From: Nelumbo lutea
Taxonomy: Eukaryota; Streptophyta; Magnoliopsida; Proteales; Nelumbonaceae
Direction: 5' to 3'
Length of the DNA: 64,000 nucleotides
Assembly (NCBI GenBank): GCA_022828595.1
Contig: JAKGHH010000003.1
Coordinates: 98,231,583-98,295,582, forward strand
Of the stretch, positions 34,541-55,169 are shown in pieces. The notes below the pieces were generated by a model. That model ran no database searches and had not been told where the DNA came from. It was given only the letters and a program-made list of their open reading frames with translations. A program made the translations under genes and the position numbers. Positions within the stretch are counted from its first letter, which is position 1, and the number at the start of each line of letters is the position of its first letter.

Positions 34541-37500
34541 TTTTATTTTTCTGTTCTTTTCTGTATTTTTTCAATATTTTGCTGTATTTATTTGCAATTT
34601 TGTCTTTTTTCTATTTTTTATAATTTTCTATTTTTAACCAATTTTTTCTCTGACAAGAAAACACTGTTAAAACAGATTAAGTGAGACATAAAAGCCTTAT
34701 TATCTTATATCTAATATCATGAGAGGGTGAAAATTTTGTCATGAAAAACAAGAGATTTTCATCTCTTCTATTTAAACAATTGGATTCATTCCCCAATGCC
34801 ACTAAATCAATGGCTTGAATTAAACCTTTCTATGGGCAATTACAATCCATGAACAAATTAAATCCAATGGATTATTCATCAAAAATAAATAAAATAAATC
34901 CAATGGATGCCAAAAAGGAGCAAATAAGCTATAATGCTTCATAAGTTCATATTAATTGAATCAATATATCTTAGTGTAGCATAAAAGCAAGTAAGGCTGC
35001 TTCTGTGAAAATAGTTATTTGCAGGAACTTTATCTTCTAAAGGCAACTTGCAATCTAATGTCATTTCTTGAGCCTATGAATAATGACTTTTTATGTATCT
35101 AGTTTTAAATTCTTGAATGCTTGGAAGAAAGTAGGGTAGAAGGTGACATGTAATTTTCGAAAGTTGAGATGGTTTGGCACGTCTAAAATAACTGGTCAAA
35201 CAAGGACTATGAGGGGAGAAACACATGCAATTTTCTTTCATAAAATTTACGAAACATAAAGCATAAAATGGAAACCATATATAGAATGAATTATGAATAC
35301 AGAAATGACTAAGTAAAAACTATGTACAATTTTAACATTTTAGAATTCAATCTCATAGGAGTTCGTCAGAATAACTTGAATCTTGAAAGGCTCCCGTTTT
35401 CAAGCAAGATCAAGACCAAGCCCTTCCCATTGGAACGGTGTTATAATACAAAACAGAAACAAAGTAACACACCCTGATTCAATGATATAATACAAAGTCA
35501 TTGAGCCTCCATGCGATGTCTTAAGAGTTGTTGTACCATGGACAGTTTGAGAGGAAAGGAATGAGATGGCCTTTCTCAACAAAAGAATGTCAGCATGAAA
35601 GGCTAGTAGACCTCATCTAAAGGGGAATCCATCATATGGATAGTCGAACCATGTTAGATGGTTGGGCGAAATTTCAAAAGTTTTCTTTTATCCTTCCAGG
35701 AATTGTATTCTCAGTTTTAGAAAAACTGCATTTTTCTAAGACTATTCTTATACCAAAACCAGACTATATTTGAAACCAAAGAAAGGGAGAAGTATACCTG
35801 ATATGAATTCCACAAATGTAACTCCCAAAATGGCAGTTCACGCCCAAAGAGAGTTTCAAAACCAACTTCCATTGAACATGACACAACTTGAATTAATGTC
35901 GGTTTAACAACACAAATTTCAGTAAAATCATGATCCAACACCTTGGATCGAACAAGGGAAGTGAGCACGAAACTGTTCTGATGTTTTCTTACAAAAAATC
36001 AGAAATCAAGATTGATCAATATCAACCACAAGGTGGAAAACAAACAGAGGTTTCTAGGGCTGCAATAACAAAGAAAATGATATGAGAACAAACTAATATA
36101 GAGCATATTTCGTTCTCTTCTTTTCTTAGCCTTAAGGATCACCACTCCTAATCGAATTAAGAGGTTTCTAATCCAAACATTTATTTGGATTTGGACTCTT
36201 AAAGTGGATAAGACTTATCATCTTATCCTAACGGTTGATCCGGGCCCTTATCCAAATCCATATTCGTTAAAGTCACATGACAGTTTAAGTTGTAATGTGA
36301 CCACTTGATTAATCCAATTAAGCAAGTGGCTCACGTTCCTATGTAGTTGCTGGCCCATTTGGTTCACTTTGTATGGCATGTGACCCCAATAACCCTACAT
36401 AAGCACATGGATTTGGCCCAGCCTCTGTGGAAAAGCTTGACCGAATTCATTATCAAGTACAGTGAACCCCTGAGTCCTTCAATATGGGTTCTTAATGACC
36501 CTAACATTTACATTAAATGATTATTGAGTTCAACCATCCTATGAAGGCCTAAGGACAATGAACTTAAGTAAAATATAACTCACATATGAACATCCCTAAA
36601 TGGTGGTCTCTTACACTCAACCTCTCAATCCATAATGATCAAACACCATTCGACAGGAAATGACCTCTCCCCCGACTGCAAGGTGTAGTGTTGCACTCTC
36701 TACTCGTATGGGTCCTGAGAATTAAAACATACATATATGACCTCAGATGGACTTAAGTAAAATATAACCCACATGTAAACATCCCTAAATGATCGGTTTC
36801 TAAAACTCAACCTCTCAACCCATAATGATCAAACACTACTCAATAGAGAATAACCTCTCCCCTGACTGTAAGATATAGTGTTGCACTCTCTACTTTCCAT
36901 TAGAAAGTGCAGCCCTAATCATTCACTATAATCACTCACTCGAGTGAATTTTCAAACTGCCCCAACATACTTAAGTTTTAACCCCCAAAGGATCTCACTG
37001 ATTGACATATCAAAAATAGCCCAATCCGACACCCATTACAGTATCATAATCGAGTTTAGGGGTTATGTACAACTTTCCAATTTTAACCACTAATCTCCAA
37101 AGTCTAGGGCATAACTAAAAGTTGGTTTAAGTTCAGTGTTTCAAATAAACACGCACTACATATTCCAATCCTAACAACTAAGACAAATTACCCCAACGTT
37201 TTTTATAGCACATTAGTATCAACCTTGGTAGGATAAACTTCTCCAAATCTATCCAACGTCTAAAAACATTCTAAACTAACATGAATCTCATAAGTGTCCA
37301 ATTTAAGAGTAATTACACAAAAATAAATCAATTATAAAATGAAACAATTATTTACTTTTATTCATTTACAATAAATGTATTAGTGCATCAATCTGATTGA
37401 ATCTAAGGGCATACACTCTCTAATGATCAAAGTTTGGTGCATCACAATGTGCAATAGAGAAGAGTTTAAGGACAACATGATGGATAACATTATCAAGGTT

Positions 37501-38303
37501 TCATATTATGCTTCTAGATCCTCAACAGATGTATACATCATAGTTGGTTTCCACCAGAATAAGATGCAATGAAATTGAACTTCAATGGATGATCTCTTAG
37601 TAACCAAGGCAACCCATGATGTTGAGGAGATTTAAGAGATATAGAGGATCATGGCATTATAGGACTCTAGCTGTTATTAGGGTTTCATATCATGCTTTTA
37701 GATCCTCAGCAAATGGGTACATCAAAGTTGGTTTCCATGAGTTGATTTATTTTTCTATACTTTCCAATATTTTTCTATATTTATTTGCAATTTTCCTTGT
37801 TTTTTCTTTTTCTTTTTATAATTTTTTTGTGTTTTATGTAGTTTCTTGGATTTGTTTTGTATTTTATACACATGTTTTTGTATTGTGTTTTTTGTGTATT
37901 TTTTAAAATGTTTTTGTATTTTTTATTTGTTATATACTTATTTATTTTTGTATTTAGATAGTTTTATTTTTTTGTAATTTTTTAATTCTTTTTGTGTTTT
38001 TCTATATTTATTTGTATTTTGTGTTTTGTATTGTAATATTTTTGTATTTAGATAGTTTTATTTTTTATATTTTATTTAATTTTATTCTATTTTTTATTAT
38101 ATATAAATATCTTTTATTTTTAATTTATTCATGAAGTCACGAGTAAAACCATTCAACTTGGACAATTGAATTGCTTAACCGAAAACCGATCCCCTGATCG
38201 ATTTTGTTTCCAAGTCGTTTATAAAAACCTTGTCTTATACAGCACCACCGACAATCCAACACCACACTAATGGAAATCTACATAACAAAGCATCCAACTT
38301 AGG

Positions 38304-38382
<79 letters not shown>

Positions 38383-39600
38383 AACGTTGCTTTCTCTATA
38401 AATACGAAATTATTCAATTATGAATAAAAATGATTAAATAATTCAAAACATTTACTTAAACAAAAACATTATTAAATAATTAACAAATTGAGAAGTACTA
38501 TAATATGATTATTCACTACAGAATGGATAGTTAAATAATAAAATGATTAAGTAATTTACTAATTAAGAATTAAATTAACAAGAAAAATATCAAATAATTT
38601 AATTTATTCAAATAAAAATTTGATTAAGCAATTAATATGATTAATTGAACAATTAATAAATGTTTAAAATTAAAAAATTGATAAAAATTGATTAAATAAT
38701 TAAATATGATTAATTAAAAAATGATTAAATAACAAAAGTCCAACCCAACACTCCATGCACCCCACGTGTAATACATTCTTTAAATGTTAGCAATACTAAT
38801 TAAGAGTCTTTAATATAACAGCTTATATTTTAAAACTTTACCTTATAAATAATATTTATTATTGGTATCTATTAACAGTATACAAGGACACGTGTTTGTA
38901 ATTTTTATTTCCAGTGTTTGAAAAATATTCTAATAATTAACAGTAATTACCAATAATATTTATTGACAAATTTTTTCAAAATTATATTGATTAACATTAT
39001 TAATTATGATATTCATTCACCAGTAAATTATAAAATGAGAGGCAGTGGACACAAGTCACTCAAGGATTTTCCAATTCTGATACATCCCGATCCCGATTAA
39101 AAGATTAAAAGAACTTCAAAAATAAGCACATAAGATTAGAAAGAACACTAACCTCCTTTTGCCATTCAAGTCCGCGACCACATGCCGCTACAAACATAAG
39201 TAGAAACAATACCATGTAAGTAGACATACCCAACAACCAAACCCTTACCCTTGCAGCAACCCCCTCCCCCCGCCCAACCCCACAGAGCTCCTGGCGTTTG
39301 TCGTTTTCCCTCTTCCCTTCTAGCTACACCAATCCTTCGCATCATCATATATTTATCTACCTTGAAGGCCAAGGTAGATAAATATACAAAAAACAAGCCT
39401 ACCTTAAAGGCCATCAGTCCAACCCAGCCTACCTTTATGATCAGATAAATATACAAAAAACAAGAAACAACGTGGCTAGAAGAAAAAGAAAAAAAAAAAA
39501 AAAGGGACATGAGGTACAAGAGGGGGAAGAGCAGAAAAAAACAAATCTTAGAAGGCCAATCTCTCTCCAGCAACCCCTGTCAGTATATAACTTCGCTGAA
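34541..39600. other. Low-complexity intergenic DNA with small duplications
   Basis: I see no gene. The T-rich stretch at 34541-34640 recurs at about 37740-37850 (TATTTATTTGCAATTTT in both). An approximately 191-bp tandem duplication starts with ACTTAAGTAAAATATAAC at about 36562 and 36753. A phrase TTTCATAT(T/C)ATGCTT recurs at 37499 and 37684. Around 39360-39470 the words AGATAAATATACAAAAAACA are duplicated. A compound microsatellite is listed separately. Minus-strand open frames at 35400-35582 and 35717-35968 are unassigned. Confidence 0.4.
38305..38382. repeat. Compound (CT)n(TA)n microsatellite
   Basis: About 28 CT units are followed by about 11 TA units, without interruption. Confidence 0.96.
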
Positions 39601-39712
39601 CTAGAGACCCCAGCTTTTGGGCTTGGTAACGCAAGTGATTAAACCACAATAGTAACTCTTCGCTTTTACATCCATCCGGTTGCAGAAATCAATTCTATTT
39701 GGCTTTCCTCAT

Positions 39713-47260
<7,548 letters not shown>

Positions 47261-47304
47261 GTGGAATACAGCTCTACTTCTCTCTCCTTTCTTTCTCCTA
47301 GCCT

Positions 47305-47344
47305 TTGATTCTCTCTCTCCCTCTCCCTCTCTCTCTCTCTCTCT
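47305..47344. repeat. CT-rich (GA-rich in mRNA) tract in the GSK3 5' UTR
   Basis: CTCTCTC runs with CCCT interruptions lie 45-85 bp upstream of the GSK3 ATG. In the transcript sense this is (GAGAGA)n, the kind of element bound by plant BPC GAGA factors. The regulatory role is inferred only. Confidence 0.6.
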
Positions 47345-48186
47345 GCCCCCGAAATATTGCGATAAAATAAACAAAATTTGATTGATAATATTTCATTTCT
47401 ACGGAATATCCTGATCGTTTGACAAAATTACAATGTTGACCTTGAGCATGGCGACGGCAGCTCCCATCGGCGAAATTTTACTGTTCAAATTGACCAAAAT
47501 ACCCTTCCCGGGAGTAATCTTCCGACAAAAGCTGCTTGACTCACATGGCGACGGATTTCCCATTGGATGCCGACCCAATACGCGGGTTCCAGCCGTTGGA
47601 TTGGTGTCCAAATCGTTTTTGCCAACAAGGGGGGCATTATTGTCGAGGCGATTCTAATCTGACGCACATGAACGGTCCTATGATGCGTGGGTTCCACGTC
47701 AACTTGAAGACCATTGTCGTTTTCTTACGATTATAATGGTACTACCGTGATTTACTTTTAACGCTAGGGGTATTTTTGAAAGATGCGCCAGGTACGGATA
47801 TATTTTGATTTGATGAGAGCGCTCGGGTTTTCGCGGAGTTTTTACCCGCTTGCGACAAGCGAGAAAGCTGGTACCAAAGTTGCATGGAAAGACGGAACTA
47901 CCCTTATTTAATGGCCTAACCGGATAAAAATGAGATTGATGATTCTCTCTGTCCCGTTGGAGTCTGAAGTCTGATATCTGATTTTCTGAACCCTGTAAAT
48001 TGACCCCAGCCCCAGCCCCCAGGGCATAGAAGTGCAGAAGTATAAGTTGGAGCTCCGATGGATTTGGGTCTGATTCGGGACTGGATGGACCGGTTTTGAA
48101 CCAACAATTACTTGTTAATTAAACCAACAATTAATCGAGGTAATCGGGGCTGACCCGATGAGACGGGTTGTACCTGACATCTATAA
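47345..48186. other. GSK3 promoter side, no gene recognised
   Basis: Short overlapping open frames on both strands at 47399-47736 show no known motif. This is presumed promoter of the minus-strand kinase. No convincing TATA box stands out. Confidence 0.4.
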
Positions 48187-48189
48187 TTA

Positions 48190-48464
48190 GGGCCCGTTTG
48201 GTTTGCATAAACAGGGGTCTATAATCAGGATCTGAGTCTCATTTCGATTCCAACTATTTAGTTGGACAGAATGGGAATCCTATTGCCATTATTCATGGTG
48301 GAATGTCATTCTCTCCCCCTCCCTTTGGAATGAAATTTCATTCCAGGTGATTCCAATTCATGTCTAAACCAAATAAACTATGAAAATAGACTGCTCCGGT
48401 TAGATTCTGAGAGATTTTGATTCCAATTTCGAATCTAATTCCAACTGAAATCTAAATGGACCCT
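48190..48464. mobile_element. Tourist-like MITE with TTA target duplication
   Basis: A 275-bp element. The left end is GGGCCCGTTTGGTTTGCA and the right end in reverse is AGGGTCCATTTAGATTTCAG. TTA flanks both sides (48187-48189 and 48465-48467). Interior words such as GATTCCAA and GGAATG recur in both orientations. Confidence 0.7.
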
Positions 48465-48515
48465 TTATTTTTGATAAAACAATTTATAACGTTACTTTTT
48501 TATAATATAACCTTA

Positions 48516-48634
48516 GACTGAGTTTGGAAAGAGTACAAATACAAACATGTAGAATGAAAAACCTTACATTTTATATTATTTTGTATGTATTTGTAATATA
48601 CATATTTGTATTTATACTCCTTCCAAACTGAGCC
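48516..48634. mobile_element. Tourist-like MITE, second copy of the 17016 family
   Basis: A 119-bp element. The left end is GACTGAGTTTGGAAAGAGTA and the right end in reverse is GGCTCAGTTTGGAAGGAGTA. TTA flanks both sides (48513-48515, 48635-48637). It is nearly palindromic and AT-rich in the centre. Confidence 0.82.
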
Positions 48635-48637
48635 TTA

Positions 48638-49166
48638 ATGAAAACACAATATTGCAGTTACACATTAAAAATGTCTCTTCAACTTTATATCACCGATATT
48701 CCCAATGTATGGCTCGGTAGTGAACATGGGGTCAATAATGTGTTGTGATAATAAGATCCAAATTCCAAACTCAATTATAATTGGGATATAAAACTCATAG
48801 CAAAAAACTGGCATAGCTATAGTTGTTGCAGGGTGATTCATGCACAAACACTTAGCATAATAATTTATCTGTGTTTATTCTATTTCAAAACATATGGGTG
48901 TCACACATGACAAAAGACCTTTAAATCAAGAAATATGAAAATTTTGTTTTCACCAAAAGTGAATTTTATAAACAGAGGTAAAATAGTTGCAAAACTTGCA
49001 ATCACTTTTTTACTTGAATCATTCAACCAAATAGAAAATTATTTAAAATGCTTACATGATGCTGACATGGAAATATTTCATAAAAAGCAACCATGATACC
49101 AAATACCGTCATAATTGATTTGGTAGGTTCGTTTTACTTAATAGGCCCGAGTGCCTGACTCAATGA
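48638..49166. other. AT-rich intergenic DNA
   Basis: I see nothing coding or repetitive with defined ends here. Confidence 0.3.
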
Positions 49167-49174
49167 TAGTTCTA

Positions 49175-49459
49175 TAGAGATGGCAATTTGACATGTCCCC
49201 ATTGGGCCCTGCCCTAGTCCCTGGTTGGGATGGATTTTTATTTTTTAAATTAAAAAATAAATTTGTATGTATATAAATAGGAATGATCAAGGCGAGGCAG
49301 GGTAAATTTAAAAATTTATATTCTCCACAAGAATGAGAATGGGATTAGGATTTTTAGCCCCACCAGGGTTTGGGGTGAATACAGGATAGGGCATTTGAAT
49401 TCGGGATCGAGTATGGGGTAGAAAAAACCTGACCCCGTCCAACCCCATTTCCATTTCTA
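49175..49459. mobile_element. hAT-type MITE (TAGAGATGGCAA family)
   Basis: A 285-bp element. The left end is TAGAGATGGCAATTTGAC and the right end in reverse is TAGAAATGGAAATGGGG. The flanks TAGTTCTA (49167-49174) and TAATTTTA (49460-49467) match at 6/8. Subterminal CCCC/GGGG-rich words surround a short AT-rich core. Confidence 0.65.
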
Positions 49460-49467
49460 TAATTTTA

Positions 49468-50427
49468 ACATGAATGCAACTTGGGTTGGGTTGGGTCAGG
49501 TCGAAGATCGAGACTTGGCCCAAGCCCCTCTCCCCCAACATTGTTTTGTCTGGATAAGGGTTTTATACTCCTTTTGATAGAGCAAGAAAAAAGTAGGAAA
49601 TAACAGAGTAGATTCATTTCATATTCAAATGCAACTTTTTTTTGCTCAATCATGAAAAGAAGGAAGGTGTAAGGGGTGAAATTAATTCAATAATGCATCA
49701 TCAAACGTAAAATCTACTTATCTGTTTTAGAGAAATGGGCCAGTAGGCCACACCTTATATAAAAAAAAAAAGAATCCAAACAGTAATCCTGGTTTATAGT
49801 TTAATGATAAAAATAATGAACAAGAGGTGTACTTCTTTGACTAATGATTTAAGAGTGGCCAATCCACCATTGCCCACATGGTTGCGGCATCTACTCTGAA
49901 CGCAACAAGTGTCGAGATCAACACAAGATAAGGAAAGGGTTTCCTGTGCAGGGACCCCAAGATGTTGTGCTCATAGTAGGCAACTTCTCCTTTTAAGGCG
50001 CAATGGCAATGCCTTGGCGCTCAGGTTGGCTTGGTTTTGTTTGGTATGTTTGGCTCATCCACTCTGTTCCGGGTTTTGCTTGTAATGCCCATCTAATATT
50101 GAAATTGAAGTACACCAATCACTCTTCCCCCATAAGTGTGATATTATTTGGTGCATTGAATTGTTTATAAGAAAAGATGTAAGTGGTTTATCGATATGGA
50201 AAAGTAGGATATGTATTTTTTTTCTGAATCTTCAATCTTCCAATATAAATATAAAAAAAAAAGTATTCTATTTATCCAAACGGCCCATTTTACTTATTTT
50301 GTATTTTTTTAAGGATTGGAGGTTAGAAGATGATAGAAAAACTTTGCCAGTACCATAGATTTACCTCTTTTGTTAGGATTGCACTCTCACAATTCTTTTT
50401 TTTTTGGTAGTAATCCATACTCCATCC
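49468..50427. other. Intergenic DNA, no gene recognised
   Basis: Includes A and T runs (49762-49771, 50252-50261) but no defined element. The frames seen are short and unlike known proteins. Confidence 0.3.
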
Positions 50428-50435
50428 CCTTAAAT

Positions 50436-50952
50436 CAGGGGTGGATTCAAACACAGCCAAGCCAAATAATTGGTTATTCAGGTTTGACTCGTTGAAATTG
50501 TGTTAGACTCGATCTCGAGCTCAAGCTTGATTCGAGCTAGAGGCTTGAGCTTGAGCTCGGCTCAGTTCAAAGCTCACAAGTTCAATCTCGACTTGGCTCA
50601 AGTTCGATTGCAAGCCAAGTTTTTTTTTTAATAATAAAAAATATATATATAAAAATATTTTTTTTATTTTACATACAAAAATTTAAGAATTATAAAAATT
50701 ATTTACTATTATACATAAAAAATAAAAATATTATTATATATTTATATGTATATGTATATATGTATATATATAATAAAAAATTATTTATTTATTATACTAG
50801 GCTAGCGAGCCTCACAAGCCAAGCTTCACTTAGCTCAAGTTTGACTTGACTAGCAAACGAGTTTAGGCTTGAACTCGGTTCAAAACCCAATTTAAATCAA
50901 ACCGAGCCAAATTCGAATAATTCATGAAAAGCTCGGCTCATAACCACCCCTA
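50436..50952. mobile_element. hAT-type MITE (TAGGGGTG family)
   Basis: A 517-bp element. The left end is CAGGGGTGGATTCAAAC and the right end in reverse is TAGGGGTGGTTATGAGCC. The flanks CCTTAAAT (50428-50435) and CTTTAAAC (50953-50960) match at 6/8. Subterminal GAGCTCG/CTTGAGC/AAGCTTGA words and an AT-rich core give the same architecture and almost the same length as 11949-12461. Confidence 0.68.
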
Positions 50953-50960
50953 CTTTAAAC

Positions 50961-51580
50961 CTCCAACCCTAGTGGCTGGTCCCATCTCACAAATACCATT
51001 TCCACCATCAATCAATGCTATATTTACAAATATTTTGATGTTACTACATTGGTGAATTGATATTTTTTAGATATGTTTAAATTAAAATCCGATTAAGGCT
51101 GTTTTGACACAAAGCATTGGGTGAAGGCGGGTTTACCATTTAACCCAACCAACCCACTAAAATCCCTAAACCGCAACAAATACAACAAAAAACACCGGAG
51201 TGATTAGCAGCAGGATTCGTGGATTGGTATATAGAAGGCATCTTAGCAGAAGGATTATAAAATGTAATATATCAAGAATACAATCTGATATTCACATGAG
51301 TCCGCTTCATTCAATGCAAAGAGTCAAAGACAATAAGTCTAGACTCAACAGTTAGACATTAGTTGGCAATTGACACATTATTTGGACGGCCAAAACAAAC
51401 TGTTATATCTTCTTCTTATGCCACTTGGACGACTCAATTACGCGTTGGATATTGGTAAACCATTTGGACTTCTGACTTGCTTTTAGGGCATACACTTAAC
51501 ATAACGTCCATCGGATCATGAATAAGTCAGGCAGGGTTAGGTGAAGTTGAGGTCAGTCCTAGTCGGTTTCAGGCTGTTGA
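50961..51580. other. Intergenic DNA
   Basis: No gene or defined element is recognised. Confidence 0.3.
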
Positions 51581-51588
51581 AGTTGAAT

Positions 51589-52065
51589 TAGGGGTGACAA
51601 TTTCAGTCCGGCTCAGAAATTTTGGGCTTGGGCCTGTGCTTTGTGTTTAGGCCCGGACTTGCATCAGACCCATAAATTTTAGAGCTGGATTTGCGTTTAA
51701 TATTTCAAGTCCGGTTTGGCCCTTATATGTTTAAACTTATACATTTTGTGTATAAAGTATACATATGTATACATGTTATTTTATATTATATTATATATTC
51801 TATATATAAATATTATAAGATAATATGTATAATTTATATTATATGTAATATTTTATATTATATAATGTATAAAACAAATTTATATTCATGTTATATCATT
51901 TAATATATAGATATATAATGTTTTATATATGAGTGACATTGGCCTGGAATCAAGCCTGGCCTGGGCTAGAGCTTATCTTTCAAGCCCAGAACCCTAGGCC
52001 AGGCCTAAACTATAACCCTTATCAGAAGTGCAAAGCCCGGCCCACCTGACCCATGATCACCCCTA
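51589..52065. mobile_element. hAT-type MITE (TAGGGGTG family)
   Basis: A 477-bp element. The left end is TAGGGGTGACAATTTCAG and the right end in reverse is TAGGGGTGATCATGGGTC. The flanks AGTTGAAT (51581-51588) and TGTTGAAC (52066-52073) match at 6/8. GGCCTGGGC/GGCTTGGGCC words sit at both ends of an AT-rich core. Confidence 0.7.
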
Positions 52066-52258
52066 TGTTGAACCCCCAACTTCAAAACTTCTAGTTGGGG
52101 TTAGACTATAAAGTGTATGTTAATTTCCTTTGCCAAATGTAATTATTCCCTAGACTATAAGGTGTATGCTAATTTAATATTAATATTATCATGTGTAAAA
52201 TTATATAGTTATCATGTTTTATAAAATAAGATTTTGCTAATAAAAATCAAAGCATTTA

Positions 52259-53000
52259 TTAAGATGGGAGATCTCTTACAAGAGGATCATGTACAAAGTC
52301 TCGTTCAGTATACCAAGTGTGGATGCTTTGAATTGTGCAAGCAAACTGTGCTAAGCCATGTGCTACTTCATTTGAAGCTCTATTAGTATGAAAGAAGGAG
52401 TGGGGCTGTTCATAAGAAGGCCCAACCCGACCAAACCGACCAACCCGACCAAACCCAACCCGAGTCGTCCGGGTTTTCATCAGCACGGGTCAGTTTTGGG
52501 TTGTGCAAATTCTTAAACCGATGATTCGGGTCGGTTTCGGTTTTCATACAAGAAAACCAAAACCGATCCGAACTGAACCGACTTAGTTCCTAGTTCAAAC
52601 ATGAAGTTCCAAAGCCCATTAGGCCACTTAGTTTTTGAATGGTTGCAAGAAACTTTGGATTAGTAAATGGTGATTAATGAACAACTTTTGTGATTAACTT
52701 TTCATTTAAGTTTTATCATAGGAGATGGCTGAAATGATGTTCAATTTATGACTGTTTTTAAAATTAACAAGATTTTATCACAGGGATGAACTTAGAACCG
52801 AAACCGACCCAACCCGACTCAAATCGATCAGGTCGGTTTTGCTTAACATTAGGTCGGTTTCAGTTTCTATGTCAGGTAACCCGATCAAGTTGGGTCGGTT
52901 GGATAAACTGCAGTAAACCGACCCAACCTGACCCATGAACAACCCTAGGAAGGAGCACTGATCAAAAAACGTGATTAAACTCCTCCAATGTGAGCCCAAC
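52259..53000 (-). pseudogene. LINE RNase H fragment split by a hAT element
   Basis: On the minus strand, 53000-52956 reads SHWRSLITFFDQCS. After skipping the hAT element it continues FFHTNRASNEVAHGLAQFA (52400-52340) and runs to a stop at 52259. This is the C-terminal part of the plant LINE RNase H-like domain (CSF.H..R..N.VAH.LA.FA). A T-rich 3' UTR-like stretch follows below 52258. The host fragment predates the hAT insertion. Confidence 0.75.
52401..52947. mobile_element. hAT-type MITE (TAGGGTTGTTCA family) inside a LINE relic
   Basis: A 547-bp element. The left end is TGGGGCTGTTCATAAG and the right end in reverse is TAGGGTTGTTCATGGG. The flanks AGAAGGAG (52393-52400) and GGAAGGAG (52948-52955) match at 7/8. 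Subterminal arrays of AACCCGACC and AACCGACC surround a less structured centre. Confidence 0.8.
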
Positions 53001-54620
53001 CCAGCCTTATCGTCAGCCTAACTAAATTACATACATACATACATGCACGTACACATTATTTGTATCCATATATTCATAACATGCATACATATATATTTAG
53101 GTTAAATTTTAGTGTTTTTATTAATTAATCTAAGCCCGACACCCAGGCCCGAGCCCAACCCAAGTTCATCAAATTTTAGCCTGGGCTGGGTTCGGGTTGG
53201 ACAGATCCATCTTAACCATATCTCAAGCATTAAGACCAAATCTAAGGGTTGGTCTTGGGTTGAGCTTAATTACTTTTATTTTAATTATTATAAAATTATT
53301 TACCTAATTAAGTAAATTAAGTGTAAAATAATTTTAATCAGTATGTTACTTTACTTAAATAATCCAATAATTTACTTAACTATTTTACTTAACAAAATTA
53401 TGCCAAATCCACTAATTTAATAGCAATTTATTATTAAATTACTGTAATTTTAATTACAGATATTTAATTTAAATAATTCAATAAATATGGTAATTTAGTG
53501 TTAAATTACCTATTGAAAAGTTCAGCAATTAATTAGCTATAATTACTTATCAATTATTAAGAGTAATTTTTAAAATTAATTAATTGATCATAATTAATCA
53601 AGTAATTTATTATCAACTATACTTAATTAACTAATTAAGTATTTAATGAATAATAGTAATCTTTGATAATGATAAAGTATACTTAATTAGTTAACTATTT
53701 AATTTTGTATTTGTATTGGTTATAGGTACAATAATATTTTAATCAATTATTAACTTTTTAATTTACTTTTATTATTTATCTTCTTATATTACATATTTCT
53801 TCTCTTATTATTATTTTGGATATTTTTTACTCATCTTATTTTAATATTTAAGTTTTAACTAAATTATTTTCAAAAAAAAGTTTTTAACTTAAACATTAAT
53901 ATTTTAATACATTGATGAGAAGTTAAATGAATGTATTTGGAAGGTGGATAGAGATAGAAATAGAAATAAATGGAGAGAAAGGGAGAGAAGATTAAAAAAC
54001 ATTTTAGGTGGAAAGATGGTTTAGGAGAAATTTTAGGAGAGGAGATGATTTAGGGAGAGAGAGAGAGAGAGAGAGAAATTTTAGGAAAAGAGGTGTTGAG
54101 GTGACAAATTGAGAGTAAAGAATGGGTATTTTGAAGAAGAAGGAAAAGTCTCAAGTGGGTAAGGATAAAAAAGAGAGACCATATGATATGGCATGTTTTG
54201 TTTTAATATATAGTAAAGGATACATTTATGGATGCATATTTATATATAAATACATATATGAATAGTGAATGCACATATATATAAATACTTATATGCATAA
54301 TACATATTTATAAATGCAAATAAGAGGTTAAGGTGCGTTGGTCAAGTCCTCATTCTTAACCCAACCCAAAATTAATATTTTTTGTAACTAAACCCAAAAT
54401 TAAAATTAAATCTTTACTTTTCCACCCGGACTCTAACCCCAACTTCAACCCAACCATACCTACCCTATTTTTTCGAAATGAATTTGGAGAGTCGGATCTT
54501 CTATCAACGAAGCCTCAACCAACCACCTATCAAACAACCCCAAATGAAGACACATGTCCCCACACATGTTTTCTATTCTCTCATGTTTGAATTAATGGGA
54601 CAAGACATTTAGTCCATCCT
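53001..54620. other. AT-rich DNA with a hAT-like fragment and a GA microsatellite
   Basis: Around 53130-53230 the words CCCGAGCCCAACCCAAG and GGGCTGGGTTCGGGTTGG resemble the subterminal zone of a TAGGGGTG-type MITE, but ends are missing. The stretch 53280-53900 is almost only A and T with recurring AATTAA words. A (GA)n tract lies at about 54054-54076. No gene is seen. Confidence 0.45.
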
Positions 54621-54626
54621 GTTAGA

Positions 54627-55101
54627 TAGGGGTGAGAAAAAAACCAAAAAATTGAATCGATCAAATCAAACCAAAAAATTGGTTAATCGAACTGGTTGAT
54701 TTGATTTTGGGTTCAGTGATTTTAAAAAATTGAAGATATCAGTTTGGTTTGGATTAATCAATATAGAAAATATATTTATATAATATATATGTATATTATA
54801 TATAGTATTTATATTTTTTATTTTTTATATATTATGAATTAATAAATATGCATTATATATAAATATATATGTTTATAATATGTTCTTTATTATTTATTAT
54901 TTAAAATACAATATTTATATATATTTTTATAATATATATTGTAAAAATTAAAAAACCAAAAAATGGACAAACTGAACTGGTCAACCGGTTAACTGACTGG
55001 CTTCGGTCCAATTCTAATTATCGGTTTTCCAAAAACCGATAGTACTATTTCGATTCCAAAAAATGCCCCACGGATTGGTTAACCAAACAGTGAGCACCCC
55101 T
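54627..55101. mobile_element. hAT-type MITE (TAGGGGTG family)
   Basis: A 475-bp element. The left end is TAGGGGTGAGAAAAAAACC and the right end in reverse is TAGGGGTGCTCACTG. The flanks CTGTTAGA and CCATTAGC match at only 5/8, so the target duplication is weak, but the ends, length and AT-rich core fit the family. Subterminal words are GGTTAACC-like and AACCGGT. Confidence 0.6.
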
Positions 55102-55169
55102 ACCATTAGCTCAAACAAAATTTCATCTTATCCCATTTTAATTTCCCACCTGAAACATCCCCAAAACCT

